Source of the DNA: Fomitopsis serialis
Lineage: Eukaryota > Basidiomycota > Agaricomycetes > Polyporales > Fomitopsidaceae
Assembly (NCBI RefSeq): GCF_022376445.1
Contig: NW_025954971.1
Location: 124,001-188,000 of the forward strand
Length of the DNA: 64,000 bases
Direction: 5' to 3'
The translations under genes were made by a program, and so were the position numbers. Shown here piece after piece: positions 45,000 through 56,893 of the stretch. Position 1 is the first letter of the stretch. Each line of letters starts with the position of its first letter. Under the pieces are notes generated by a model. The model had not been told where the DNA came from. It saw nothing but the letters and a program-made list of their open reading frames with translations, and searched no databases.

Positions 45000-45944
45000 G
45001 CTACGTATGTGCGGACAATATCATGTTTTCTCCGCCGCATCCGTCTTGCATCCACCTCATGCTGTCACCAAATCCGATTGACACTCCCAGCCTGTACCAC
45101 TACGCAGAGCGCGATGTACTGCCCCCTATTTGAGAGAATGGATGCACTTGGGTGTTGTCCTGCCCTTTCATCTCACGTGAGGACCGTTACAGAGGACTCC
45201 AGATCATGCACGAAGACCAGAAGCTTGATCCGCACCTTCTAGGACCCCTAGCCTTCGCGCGCATCTACCTGACAGCCTGGTATGCCCTGCTACTATTTGC
45301 GAAATTAGCACCTACTTAGTGATCGCCCGGTGCACCCAGTTAGCCTCTTGAAGGGTTGGTGCCGTGTTGAGTCCTTTGTTGGTCACGTCCCTTACACATG
45401 AATACCTGGGCTACTGGCGTGTTGTCTGGATCCTCCGGCGGACACACGAACTATATTGTTTGGACATCTCGCCGGCCTTTTCCCGCGATGATGGTTTGCA
45501 ACTGTTGTCGGGGCGAAATCAACGCAACCCCCATCCGGAGCGCACAGTATCGTCTTGATTCGTTGCTCAATTCCTTGCTGGTGCACCACTGACTGTAGGG
45601 CCTTGGTAGGGGCCGTCGTTCCCCTTACTGTACTTAAGCCTGCCATGATTCGTGAAGCGCGCTCAAATTTCCAGGTGAGCTCAGGTGGCTAGGTCACGAT
45701 ATGGATTGCTTTGGAGCGCCCCGCTCCGCTGCGTCTGGACTGACGTCTGGCCGTGGGGCGGGTTTGGAACGAACGGCTTGCATTAGCGCGTCAGTGAGTC
45801 ACATCTGTCCGCCGTTTGTCCGTTTTATCTCTGTTTATCCGCGCATCATCTACTGCGCTCGCGCGTTACTTATATTGACACGTCGCCGTGAGATTCGGCC
45901 CTTCTATGCTTAGGTGGCTTTCTTCTCCATCTGCACCACACAAG
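45000..45944. other. Intergenic; no supportable gene
   Basis: About 945 bp between eS26 and the quinone oxidoreductase gene. Open frames are short and without motifs. Confidence 0.5.
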
Positions 45945-47121
45945 ATGAGAGCAGTGGTATGTCCTCGTGCGCCCATCGCGCCCTCCGAGCTCGTCTACAC
46001 GACCGACCATCCAGAGCCGGCATCGAAGGAAGGCCATGTCCTGATCCGCGTTAAGGCGTACGGCCTGAACCGTTCGGAGCTCTTCACGAGGCAGGGCCAC
46101 TCACCTGGGATCCAGTTCCCGAGAGTGTTGGGTATCGAGTGCGTCGGTATTGTGAAGAATGCGGGGGGCGGCTCGAAGTGGAAGGAGGGTGATGTCGTCG
46201 CTGCGTGTATGGGTGGCATGGGCCGTCAGTTCGATGGTGGGTCTGTCCATGATCTGCGTCCTGCGGATTACTGATATTGGGGATCGTTAGGTGGCTACGC
46301 GGAGTATGCCTTGATCCCACATACGTCCGTATCTCCCCCGATCAAGCTGCCGGAGCAGATGGGCTGGGCCGAGTTCGCAGCCATCCCAGAGACGTACCTC
46401 ACAGGTGAGCATCCGTTCAAAGCATCCTGACGACCGGCTGTCTGACTCGGACAAGCCTGGGGCACGCTCAGCGAGTCGCTCAAGCTGCAGAGCACGGACA
46501 CGCTGCTGATCCGCGGCGGCACGACGAGCGTCGGGCTCGCCTGCGCGGCGCTCGCGAAGTCGTCGCTCTTTGCACCGGACATCAAGCCGACCGTGGTCGC
46601 GACGACGCGGAGCGCCGCCAAGAAGGCCGCGATGACAGCCGCGGGCGTGGACGTCGTCCTGGTCGACAGGGACAACTCGATATGCGCGCAGGTGAAGGCG
46701 GCGACGGCGGGCAGGGGCGCGCAGAAGTGCGTCGAGCTCGTGGGCGGGACGACCCTCTCGGACTCGTGCAAGAGCCTTGCAGACGATGGCGTCGTCTCGA
46801 TGATCGGGTGCGTCTCGGGCGAGTGGACGGTGAAGGAGTTCGACCCGATGACGGCGCTGTCACCGTGGAAGGTGCGCTTGGTGATCATTATGTATGGAAC
46901 ACTGTCTGATGGAGCTTCTGCAGCGCCTCACTGTGTGCTCGTCACACCACCTTGATATCTCGAAAGCACCGCTGCAGTGGATCGTCGACGCGATCGCCTT
47001 TGGCGAGCTGAATTCGAGCGTGGACAAGGTGTTCAAGATGGAGGAGACGGCGAAGGCGCATGAGTACATGGAGGCGAACAAGGCCGCCGGGAAGGTTGTC
47101 TGTCTCGTCGACTCTGAGTAG
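45945..47121 (+). CDS. MDR-family quinone oxidoreductase / zinc-independent alcohol dehydrogenase
   Basis: Medium-chain reductase related to NADPH:quinone reductases. Exons 45945-46236, 46291-46404, 46456-46871 and 46978-47121 (the last junction is the best-fitting choice, with a 106-bp intron). The N-terminal GroES-like domain has VYTTDHPEPASKEGHVLIRV, AYGLNRSELFTRQG and PRVLGIECVGIV; the Rossmann domain has GGTTSVGLACAALAKSS for NADP(H) binding. The cysteine and histidine ligands of catalytic zinc are absent, as in quinone reductases. The C-terminus is KAHEYMEANKAAGKVVCLVD. A start 13 codons upstream (45906) is also possible, but MRAVVCPRAPIAPSEL is the conserved N-terminus. Cytosolic; probably acts in redox detoxification, inferred from family. 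Confidence 0.88.
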
Positions 47122-48360
47122 CTCCGCCCAAGCGTTCGACGTGCCGTGTTAACGAGAGCCGACGGTTACTACGCATTGGCACGTACTGCATTCGATGTAC
47201 TTATAGGCAATCGTGACTCACGAGATGTAACAACAACACAACAGCAACTGTGCATGCTGCGAACGTGCAGAATGAAAAGACGTCTACGTGCCCGTTCATG
47301 TGTCCGATTTTGTTCCCTGTCATTGTCAGATTGCACATCGGTGCCTTCAACTGTACTCCGAGGGAAGCGCCGAGCGATCTGGGCGGCTATGTACGAATGC
47401 TGTCGCGCGACGCGAGCCTCGGTCCTCCCATGCCAGTTAACCTCTGCTTCCATGACAGTTTTCAACCCACACGCACATACGCACACAGTGGTGAGTACCA
47501 CATACGAGCCTTGTACCGCGCAAGCATTTGGGCTCAGGCAAACAAAGCTGCGACCCAGTTCTCCTCGGAAAGCCTAGTAAGACTTACACAGGGTGGAAAT
47601 GTTGCGCTGAAGTTTTTATGCCGCACAGTCCCTGCATCCTAGTAATGTGCCTGTCCACTACGATGTTTCCTATGAGTCACCGGCTTTCCACGAGACGGCT
47701 GCACAAGCCGTCGGCCAAGGTAGGGCCGATCCTCGTTGCCTGCGTATAGGTTTCCTAGTGTATGAAGAGCAGCTGCGCCACACTTTACATGCTTTACTCA
47801 ACTGTTGCTAGCCTATTCGCACTCAGTGCTGCGGCTGTGCGCGCAGGTATATGCCGCCGACCTAGACTGCATCGTGTCGGTGAGTTGTATCCGCGTGGAA
47901 TGTGTGCGCCGAGAAGGTGGATCGTGAGACGGTCATTGGATGGGCATCTCTATCTCCGTGCAGCGTGTCCGTAATCGGCGGTTCTTAGTTGTTATTAGTG
48001 GTCAAGTGAAGGACACATGAACTGCGTAATCTGTTTCTTATACAGTTTACTACAGGCAACAGAGCACTTTTGCGGCGAAGAAAACGACACAACTTCAAGT
48101 GCAGTCGGACACGAAATGCAGATGCGAACTCTATCGTGACGTGCAGCGCGAGTTACAGTAATCGGGAGGGAGCATACCGAGAATATCGCAGAACAGTGCA
48201 CATGTCAGCGCTAGACATCCAGGTATGGACTTGCAGTGGACGTTGGTGGCCCATCTGACGTGGGATTCCCGTATCATCAAGGTATATGCTTCGCTCTCGC
48301 AGTCGACCGCTATAACTGGAGCAGCGTGTGTGCCTGCTGGCCAGCCGACTTTCCTCTTTC
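47122..48360. other. 1.2-kb gene-poor interval
   Basis: No splice-linked coding exons, tRNA or mobile element recognised. Confidence 0.45.
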
Positions 48361-49584
48361 ATGTCTGCAGTTCCTCCTACCTTGCATTTCCCCGCGCCCA
48401 TTGGTGGTGTTCCTTCCCATGATGATTTCCCTCCTTCACTGTTATTCGAGATCCTGTATGTGATGTTGATTCCTCTCATCGTATTCAGATTTGCTTCCAG
48501 GGCTTCGCGTACCATGGCCATCATCAATATCGTAGCGACGACTACGGAGCGGTGCGTGGACGGAATACAGTCATCTATCCTGCAACCGCTGAACGCGCGA
48601 TGTCTTGACAGCGTCGTCAGCTTTGCTCTCCGCATGGCGGAGGCTAACAATCCGGCCCTTCGGATGACGAAGCTCTTCGTCGATTGGCTCCAGGGCGCAT
48701 ACATCGCGACGTTCATTTCCATAGGAAATGACATCGTGCACATCGGCCGCGCGTACCTCGTCAGTACGACGCTCGGCGCAGAGCCAGAAATGTTGGCGAT
48801 GACATCGCGGCTCCCGACGATAATGTGCAGGGTATGTGCACCATCCAGCGGACGTTAGGACTCGACTCGATGGAGCTAGAGCAGCCTGGTGGCAGCAGTG
48901 CCGTAGAGACGAAGGCGCCTTCAAAGCAGGAAGAAGTGGACATTGCGAGCATAAGCATTCTTCCTGACGAACCTGGGAGGCGACGCCGCATCCGGGTTGT
49001 CTGCACTGCCATAGCAATAATTCTCGTCGTCGGCGGGCTCACGGCGCCAGTGGAGAGCGCCATGTATTACACATCGATGACGGATCCATCCAAAGTGAAG
49101 CCTACCCAACTGGTCAGGTACGTGCCCGCGTAGAACCTCCGCTTTTCTCGGTGGTCATTGAGAACCATGTCGTCAGAGTCATCGGAACAATCCTCGGGTT
49201 AATTGGCCTGCAGTCTATGAACATCTTCATGCTCCACGCTTGGATGACACGCCCAAGACGAGTGCAATTTCAGCGCATCCTTTACCTCTGTTGTATCTGT
49301 TGCATCCTTGTGAGTGACTCTCGGTAGGCATTGCACATTGCCTTACTGACTTCGCCTCACAGACGATCACTGCCGTGTACCGTCTCGCGGTTATGCCGAG
49401 CACGACCACCTCTTTGCTGCCCAGTGCCCCGGACCCGCTCAATGGCCCTATAGCCAAGGCTCTGTTTTACGTGTTCCACATCGTCCCGGAGTGGCTCGCG
49501 GCTGTTTTGGTGCTCTGTATCAATGTCAGAGTGGTCTATAACACCGGGTTCGGAGGCGACTTGCGTGTTAAAGACAAGATGTGA
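48361..49584 (+). CDS. Multi-pass membrane protein of unknown function
   Basis: Begins MSAVPPTLHFPAPIGG at 48361 and ends ...VVYNTGFGGDLRVKDKM at 49584. Hydrophobic segments include LLFEILYVMLIPLIVFRFAS, DWLQGAYIATFISIG, VVCTAIAIILVVGGLT, VIGTILGLIGLQSMNIFML, ILYLCCICCIL-TITAVYRLAV and ALFYVFHIVPEWLAAVLVLC, giving six or seven passes. The last two introns are clear (GTACGTGCC...GTCAG near 49120; GTGAGTGAC...CACAG near 49312-49363). One or two further introns must lie between about 48535 and 48830, where the frame changes; I could not fix them. The layout, with FHIVPEW before the last helix and a short charged tail, resembles fungal RTA1/DUF7702-like seven-helix proteins, but I cannot assign a family firmly. 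Confidence 0.7.
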
Positions 49585-50453
49585 TTTGGGAGAAACGACG
49601 TGCTAGGTTAGAATGAACGAGTAGAGCGGAGGGCATTGATTGTACTTGCATCTTGGCTCGGACATGTCGTTTGTGGTGTATTATCAGGAACAGCCGGCTC
49701 TTAGACCACGCCTGCAGGACATCACACTGATGAAGGTAGCATAGCATGCAGCAAATACTCACATTCAACCTCCTGAATACTTCCACGAATGTGCATGTTT
49801 TTGCTGCCCACTCAAGATCCGCATTGTGGCGTGAGTTGATCGTCAGATCGAGGCCGTCATCGGTCAATCTCCGAATTGAGGCAATCTCGCCCGATACCCT
49901 AGCTTTGATGCACTAGTGTCTAGTGCCAAAGGCCCGTACGCGGAAAATCCGGCAGCTTGCGTATCCTTGGGCAATGGGAGGTAAAAGTTGCGCTCTGACA
50001 TGGGGCCATATATAATATGGGTATGCCGGCGTCGCCGGATCTTCTGTCGGAGACATGTCAGTAGTAGCACTGTTTACTCGAGCTGTTGCGAGAGATAGTG
50101 TGTCTGTTGAAGACCATGAGTCAATGTCTCTAGACAAGTGCACACTTGCGTATAGCAAAGTAGGCAATACGTGGGGACCGGTGTCTTCGGGACCAATCTC
50201 GCCGATGCAAGCTGCGACGCGTGAATATTGAAATGTTGAAGTAAAGAAGCACCGTGAGCGGTCCTAACAGGGGTTGAAAGAGTATACATGTGTACATGGA
50301 TTCTTCTGACTGGTAACAGTTACTTTCTAAATGTACTGCATGCACAAGGCATGTAAGCATCACTCGTCTGGTTTGAACCAAGCCATCGACCACGCACCAG
50401 ATCGCTTATACACTCCTTGCGCGCCAATAATCTGGAGCTTATGCAGACCAAGC
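49585..50453. other. Intergenic between convergent genes
   Basis: About 870 bp; nothing recognised. Confidence 0.5.
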
Positions 50454-51687
50454 TTAGTTGAAATCTACACCTCCGTCTATATTGATCGATTGGCCTTTCA
50501 GGAGTGATCAATAAGAGCCCGCTAGATCGACATGGTCGCGGGACTCACCTGTGATAAAGTACGCCTCGGGCTTAACCAGATATGACACAAGACTGGCAAC
50601 AACCTCCGGGCCTGCAGCCGGGCCGTCCGGCGGAAGCCCACATACCTAAACCCGCATGTCACGTAAATCCGCACACGGGAACGTTCACTGTTATCACTCA
50701 CCCACTTCGTGGCAGTACCATGACCACCACCCTTGGCTTCGTCAAGAGCGCCCATATCAGCTGATCGCACCGTCAGAAATGATCACAGAAAGCTTGGAAT
50801 TGGCTTCACTCATGGCGGTGAGGATGACACCAGGAGCGTACGTATTGACGGTGATCTTGTGAGGCGCGAGCTCAATAGCTGGGGGAGTGTGGGTGAGGTG
50901 TTATCATCGTTAGCAGATTCATTCCCAGCGTACCGAGACACTGCGTGAGACCTCTGATAGCGAACTTGGGCGCGACGTAAGCAGCGGCAGCAGGTCCACC
51001 TGCCCCATGATCTGTGAGAAGCGATGCGACAGCTGTCAGACTGAATTGAGGACATACCGCGTTTGCCAAGGATTGAACCAGCCCCTGTCAATGAAGGATT
51101 TAGCATATATAAACATCATCCTCTACTGCGAAATCAGTGACGTACCAAGGATTCGTCCGCCGTTGCCTTGCTTGACCATCTGCTTCGCTGCGTACTTGTA
51201 GCAAAGCATAACTCCTCGAACGTTGATGGCCAAGGCGCGATCAAACTGTTTCACGTCGACTGTTCGCGGAATTAGAAAGTGAAGCTGTAATGAACAGACC
51301 TAGTACTCACGATCGACGATCTCACTTATGATCGCGACAGCGGCGTTCGCTACCATCTAGTTATCGCGGATCAGCGTCGCATTCTCACCGCAATGTGGGC
51401 AATAGTGAACTCACTACGTCGAGCCTACCAAGGACTTCGACCGTCTTCTCGACCATGGCTTTGACGGTGTCATCTTCGGAGACATCACCCAACACGGGCA
51501 GCGCTTTGCGTCCCTTGGCTTCAATCTCCTTCACCACAGAGTTCAAATTGTCGGCATTGCTCGGTATGTCGTTGACGGCGACATTGAAGCCGTCATCCGC
51601 GAGTTTGAGGGCGATCTCTCTGCCGATTCCTTGGGCAGCCCCGGTAATGAATGCGACGGTGAACGGAGTTGCCTGCCCTGGAGCCAT
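50454..51687 (-). CDS. Short-chain dehydrogenase/reductase (SDR)
   Basis: Starts MAPGQATPFTVAFITGAAQG at 51687 and ends ITGQSINIDGGVDFN at 50454, with about eight short introns. The classical SDR cofactor motif TGAAQGIG, the downstream LGDVSEDD adenine-ring site and NAA (in MVANAAVAI) are present. The catalytic motif is Y-V-A-P-K in AAAAYVAPKFAIRGLTQ, followed by the LAPHKITVN-type strand, LPPDGPAAGPEVVASLVSYL and the end motif ITGQSINIDGG. These features match fungal acetoin/diacetyl reductase-like and related NAD(P)-dependent SDRs; the substrate cannot be told from sequence. All frames close in phase. Cytosolic; no signal peptide. Confidence 0.87.
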
Positions 51688-54600
51688 CGCTGAATGTATG
51701 GGGAAGACGGGTAGAAGAAGGCAGAGACGGAGTAATTCTCTGAGCCTACACCAATCTAGTTCGTGGGCCACCTCATTATATCATGGATCCTACCCGAGTC
51801 GCTGATTTTACTTTGAGACCTTTCCCGAGTTTCAAACCCCGTCATCCATTGGTCACTCCTACGAAGGCCCATTCCTGGTTAGTACGTTCCTGCCGCGTAG
51901 CTGGCGATCAGTGCTGCTAGAAACATGCAGGACGTACATACCATCGCCAGATGGGCCACATGCGCGTGCTAGTGGGCAGTGAGAAAGAGCCCAGGCGGTA
52001 CCCTAACGTGCTTCGCCGAGCAGAACGGCCGTCCTTACTAAGTACAGGGTTGCCTTATTGGGAAGCCACATCCCACGTGGCTGTGCACGTGTAGGCGTTG
52101 ATCCCGTTGAATCCCGTTGAATTGGCAGCGCCACCGGTGCGCGGGTCAAGCAGCAACGTTCAGACCGACTGCAAGTTCACTGCAACAGTGAAGACTTTCG
52201 ACAGCTGCGTGTGGCATGCCTGCGGAGTAGAGCTCTGCCATACTTTTGTCTGAGCCAGTGCGTACAATCACTCTTCGCTGGTAGGAGAGAACGATCTGAC
52301 GAAAGACTTCAATTCAGAGCCCAGATAATGGAAGATGTTTTACATACCCGTTCATCCCGCTGCGATATGCAGCGGAGCATGGTAGACCGTAGGACAAGAT
52401 GCCCGACTACAAGTCAAGAAAGGACATTTTGATCCTCGGGCTCGGCTTGACCTGCCATATACTCACTGCAAGACCGTAGTACCGCGCCCCTATGCAGCCG
52501 ACGGAGCGTGCCGACTACCCCACTGCAATAAGGCGTCGCGCGTGGTCTGTCTCAGAACACAAGTTTGACATTCTAGACGACGCATAGCGTACCCGTTCCT
52601 ATTGATCAAGGTACGGCAGCCACTTCCCCCGAGTCGACGCCGTCGGTCAGGCCGGTCAGGGTCCGTTAGAGCCTGTGGCAACATGCAAGAACACGTCAAG
52701 ATCAGTCGAGCGCAACAAATAACGTGGGTATATGCGCACTTTCTATCGTGCGGCAGCTTGGATGGAGCTTGGACGCGACCGGCAACACGACCACCAAGCA
52801 CGGCGCGGGTGCGACATTTCGTCAGCAGCAGTTTGTCGGAGGGCGGCATGCTCGCTGCCGACTTATCGGTCCTTGCAGTAACGCTTGTCTATGATCACTA
52901 ACGGATGGGCTTCCCGACGACTCTGGTCTGGGTCGTGTCTGGAGAGATCTCAAGTCGCTGGATCCCGTGGATACGGCATCGACCTGGGCTCTAGAATGCT
53001 ACTCTCCACTCCACGGCAATGGACGGGACCGAGGTAACGACTCTAGTGAAACTTGTGGAGTTGTGATGTCCAGGAGGATCGAAACGTCGACCCGTCCGCT
53101 GTCTGCTCTGGCATAGTCGGTGGGTGGCAGTCGAACCCAGGCCGTCGCGAACAACCACTCACCATGGTGTCGTTGACCCACTAAGCAGGACACCTGACGT
53201 GGCCGTCTTACGGACCACAAGGCGTGACACTCTGTCATCCGTCCTCCCAATACGATCAGCATCTACTGCGCAGAAGGGGCTCGCGTCTGGTCAATGTTGA
53301 ACGGGAATACACGCCAAGATGACAGCTATGTGCGATACTTCTGTTCTCCGTACCTCTGCTTCGCCCCGCCAAGTCTCCTCGGAAGCCCTCTATCTGGCAA
53401 GCCGACCGGATGCTCACGATCACGCCTGGGATTATGCAAGCATTTTCGAGCATCGATGACGCTGCGTGAAGACAAGCTCCCGCTTTCACCGAGGATTGAT
53501 GCTTACAATATGCGCGGAGGCATCACTTAGTGGCCATCTTTCCAACACGCTCAACTCCTTCGAAGATCTCCACAACGCTGCCGCCATTGCCTTCATCCCG
53601 CGCTGACTTGTCGAGGAATTGCGACGAAGACCTGTCAGGCGGAGCCTTTCCCGGTCTTCAGTCTTCATTCTGTCCCCAGGCCCGCGCTACCGTGTCTCCT
53701 TGCCACGCTGTGCACGTCCCCGTGCCTGCTGAGTAACAAAGGAGTCTGCCTACCAAATCTTCTGGCAGACCACTTCCGGCTGCAACAGCCTCGTCGGCCA
53801 CCCACTGCTGTCTTCCATGTGCCGGAAACCGTTTGCTCCCAGTCGCTCGTGACTTCTCTCCGATAGGCTCTATTTCTGCTGGACCTCTGCTCTTATTGGA
53901 CAACGCGTGCTCGCGCGCCGGAGAAGTGCGGGAGGCTTACAAGGTTTGGTATGTCGTTCCGCGATTCGGACTCTGGACGCCTGTACCTCGGAGCGCCCAT
54001 ACTGGACAGTACAAACCCGCTCTGCAGAGTATCCTCGTCTCCTCCACTCGCGCGCCATGCATTTCGTCTCTGCTGCATGCTTAGCAAACGCATGGACTAG
54101 GTCACGCTACTATCGGGCACTCGTTACGGGGGCCGGCGACTCTCCTTTCTCATACCCTTGGGATTGTCCGTACTGGCAATGGCAAGCAGATTGCCGAAGA
54201 CTCAAGATAATACCGTCCTGAACGCGACCTTCGCGCGCACAGAACGTATCCTGTTGACTCGATTTCAAATTGCGCTTGAATACCAGTACCCCGATGGCCG
54301 GCCGGCACTATCCTATTGTCGCTATTCTGGGTTCGCTGGTGGTCTCGAATACGCTTTGTGGCACACGATTGCCACAACCTTTCGGCCGCTACCGCTCTCT
54401 CGGGCTGTTCATAGCAAGATAGTTTGATGTCGTCCCTGCGCGCCGCGCGTTGGGAGACCGGGTCGGTGCTGGCAGCGCATGTTTCACTCACTCGATGTGT
54501 GCAGCCACTACACACCGACTCGCCGCGGCCCAGGACATACGTCAATTTGCCATACTGCAGCAATAATCGATTTATTTGATGCCATCTTCGTCGCCGGGAC

Positions 54601-55475
54601 ATGTATCCATGCGTGCGCGGGTCCTGTCAGTATCTGTCAAAGCCCTCCCCGGTCCTCGCGACATCCTTGCGAATCGTCCGCGCGATGCAAGTGCCGCGTT
54701 GGACACATCGATGGCGTGTCCGCACATCAAGAATGCACTCTCTTCGTGTGTATTGCGCCGCTGCGAGAGCATGACTCGCGGCTTGTAGCGGGCTCTTATC
54801 CCTTCGAATTCATGCGACGCGGTCACTTGATGCAGCTCGATGGTCGATGATCCCACCCAAAAATCCAGAAACCGCTTGTGGTTCTCCATCCTGAACTTCG
54901 GCGAGCCCGTGGCCGGTGGAGCGAGAACTTTGTGTTGGACCATGAGAACGAGATTGTCCCAGGTTGGTCCCAGGCTGTGAGTCGGCGCCCCGGCGGCTGT
55001 CTGCAGTTGGCCGGCGCCTGGGCCAAGCGCGACTTTGACCCACACCGTGACTACGGCCTCGTGTTGACAAAGCTCTGGTCGCTGCTCTGACTCGCTCTGC
55101 GCAGGCTCTTCGTTCCCAGTGCCCGCAATAGCCACCGCAGGACGGGCGAGTGACTGCTGAATGAGACAACAAGGTGACCGTCTCTGTCATGGCGAGGCTG
55201 ATGATTTTGACGCTTGGGCGCGCGAGCACGGCCGATCTGGATGGCCACGCAGGGAGGCTTCTGCCTTCGCCTAGTTTCCCTCGTGGCCACTGCATCTCTC
55301 CGCCGCACGCCTATAAAGCCTTTGCTTTGCCCGCCATGTCAAATCCCGATCCCGGAGGCTACACCACTGCCACCCGTCACTGTCGATCGGTCCTTGTCCT
55401 CTGTCTCATATAAGGGCCCGAGTACCTGTGCAAACTTTCCACCACCCAATCGTCTTGCACCCTCGCACACCCTAC
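51688..55475. other. 3.8-kb gene-poor region
   Basis: The longest interval without a gene I can support. It contains unlinked open frames (the longest, 54572-55135 minus, 187 codons, has no recognisable motif), a tRNA-like B-box match near 53130, and a weak short-chain-dehydrogenase-like stretch (VADEAVAAGSGLPEDLV, minus, near 53780). None is strong enough to call. It may hold decayed genes. TATA-like sequences at 55310-55316 and 55408-55414 precede the hypothetical gene that follows. Confidence 0.4.
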
Positions 55476-56125
55476 ATGACTGCCGTAGCTTCCTCGTCCC
55501 AGTCTCTCTACGCGTCGCTGCCATCCGCGCCCTCGGCATGCAGACATCATATGGCTCTGCTAGCCACGCAGCGGCACCATCGCAATCGAAAGGTTTGCTT
55601 TCGCGCGAGTGCAGGAACGGTCTGCCTCGTCAAGGTGCGTCATACCATTCGTCCATAGCCTCTCTGCTAAGCTCTACGTTCAGTGCCACATCCCCACCAG
55701 GGCTCCATGTCCTCCGCGCTGGTCCCTCGGACGTGCACATATTCCGGCACGAGTTCATCACCCAATTCCGTTTCTCGCACTCCGCCGCGCTGCACCCCGC
55801 GGACCTGCACATCCTGGAGCCAATCGACGAGGCCCATACGCTCTACGAGGAAGAGAAGGGCACCGTCTTCCTCGCGCGCGAGCTCATGACGCGCCTCCAG
55901 ACGCTCACCGTCGACTCCCAGCGGGCGTTCCGACGACCTCGTGTGGCGGGGCAGATCTCGCGATCGCACTGACGCTGGGCGTCGCGCTAGAAGGCTCGAG
56001 GATGGCGTTGGCAATGGACGGCTTTGTAATTGCGGGGCGGCGGGACCCGAGTCAGACCTGGTGGCCTTGGCGAGGCTCGTCTTCCACCCATCGTCGTATC
56101 AGCGTTTCCGAACCGGGGCGGAGTG
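55476..56125 (+). CDS. Hypothetical protein, uncertain structure
   Basis: A possible gene starting MTAVASSSQSLYASLPSAP at 55476, downstream of two TATA-like elements. A second, clearly protein-like block in another frame reads RHEFITQFRFSHSAALHPAD followed by EPIDEAHTLYEEEKGTVFLA and REL, then shifts to ALARLVFHPSSYQRFRTGAE ending at 56125. Introns or gaps must link these frames; the GTGCGTCAT...TTCAG pair at 55635-55681 is a candidate. No domain is recognised and no function is proposed. Confidence 0.3.
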
Positions 56126-56893
56126 AAGAGTTTGACATGCTAGCGGATCACAGAGCTTTGCTGCCGTGCCTTTGGCGGTGCATCCACAACCTTACCATAC
56201 ATCGCCGCATCCGTGTGGTCGAACCCGTACCACCATCGTGTGTGTACTAATTAACTAGATTATATGGGTCTGTCATTTGCCGCATTTGTAGTTTTAGTCA
56301 ATCGTAGCATTAGGTGTTATCCATCCAAGCTGTTCTCCCGGAGGTGGCCTGTGCTGTGCTCGCGAGGCCGCTGCTGTTCATGGGCGATAAAACGTCAGTC
56401 TGAACAATGTCGCAACTGAGGTGAGGACCGTCCGTAACAGGGCTCGTCAACAGCTCCGAGTACTGATGATGATCTGTTAGTTGCGCGTCTCCAGCAGTCA
56501 GTGAACCATCCGGGGATAGCCATCGCGTATGCGCACGGGAGACGGCTACATAGAAGCTACCATCGCAAGCAGCACAAAGAACAATCGGAGCGAACACGTA
56601 CAACCCGCAGATTCAGAAGTGTCCGAACTGCTCGTTCTCCATTACCATTTGGAGGTGCTTCGTCGGGCCATATGAACACACCAGCGCGCCAGCAGCCACC
56701 GGAGCGCTCAAACTTCACTCAAGCGTGGAGACGCGCTGACGTGAAGTTTGCGTGAAGTGCATACGTAGAGCGGGAAGCAGCGACACGGACGCGTTATTAC
56801 CGATAGCAGAGAACCGAAAGAATTGCTTCTGAATACAGTACCGATATAGATACACTGTTTGTTTGTTGACTTCCCCCTTCTCTCCACGGCTCG
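56126..56893. other. Intergenic; no supportable gene
   Basis: About 770 bp downstream of LTN1 and of the hypothetical gene. Nothing recognised. Confidence 0.5.

Noticed and set aside
53120..53190. tRNA-like sequence on the minus strand with a GGTTCGACTGC B-box
   Set aside because: The B-box has one mismatch, the putative anticodon loop lacks the invariant U33, no D-arm forms and the total length is too short. At best it is a tRNA-derived relic.
53520..53900. Short-chain-dehydrogenase-like fragments (VADEAVAAGSGLPEDLV; minus strand)
   Set aside because: No cofactor motif or YxxxK could be joined to them in phase, and the similarity is limited to one short stretch.
54572..55135. 187-codon minus-strand open frame
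   Set aside because: No motif, no splice context, and overlapping frames on the plus strand are equally open. It could be chance in a GC-rich genome.
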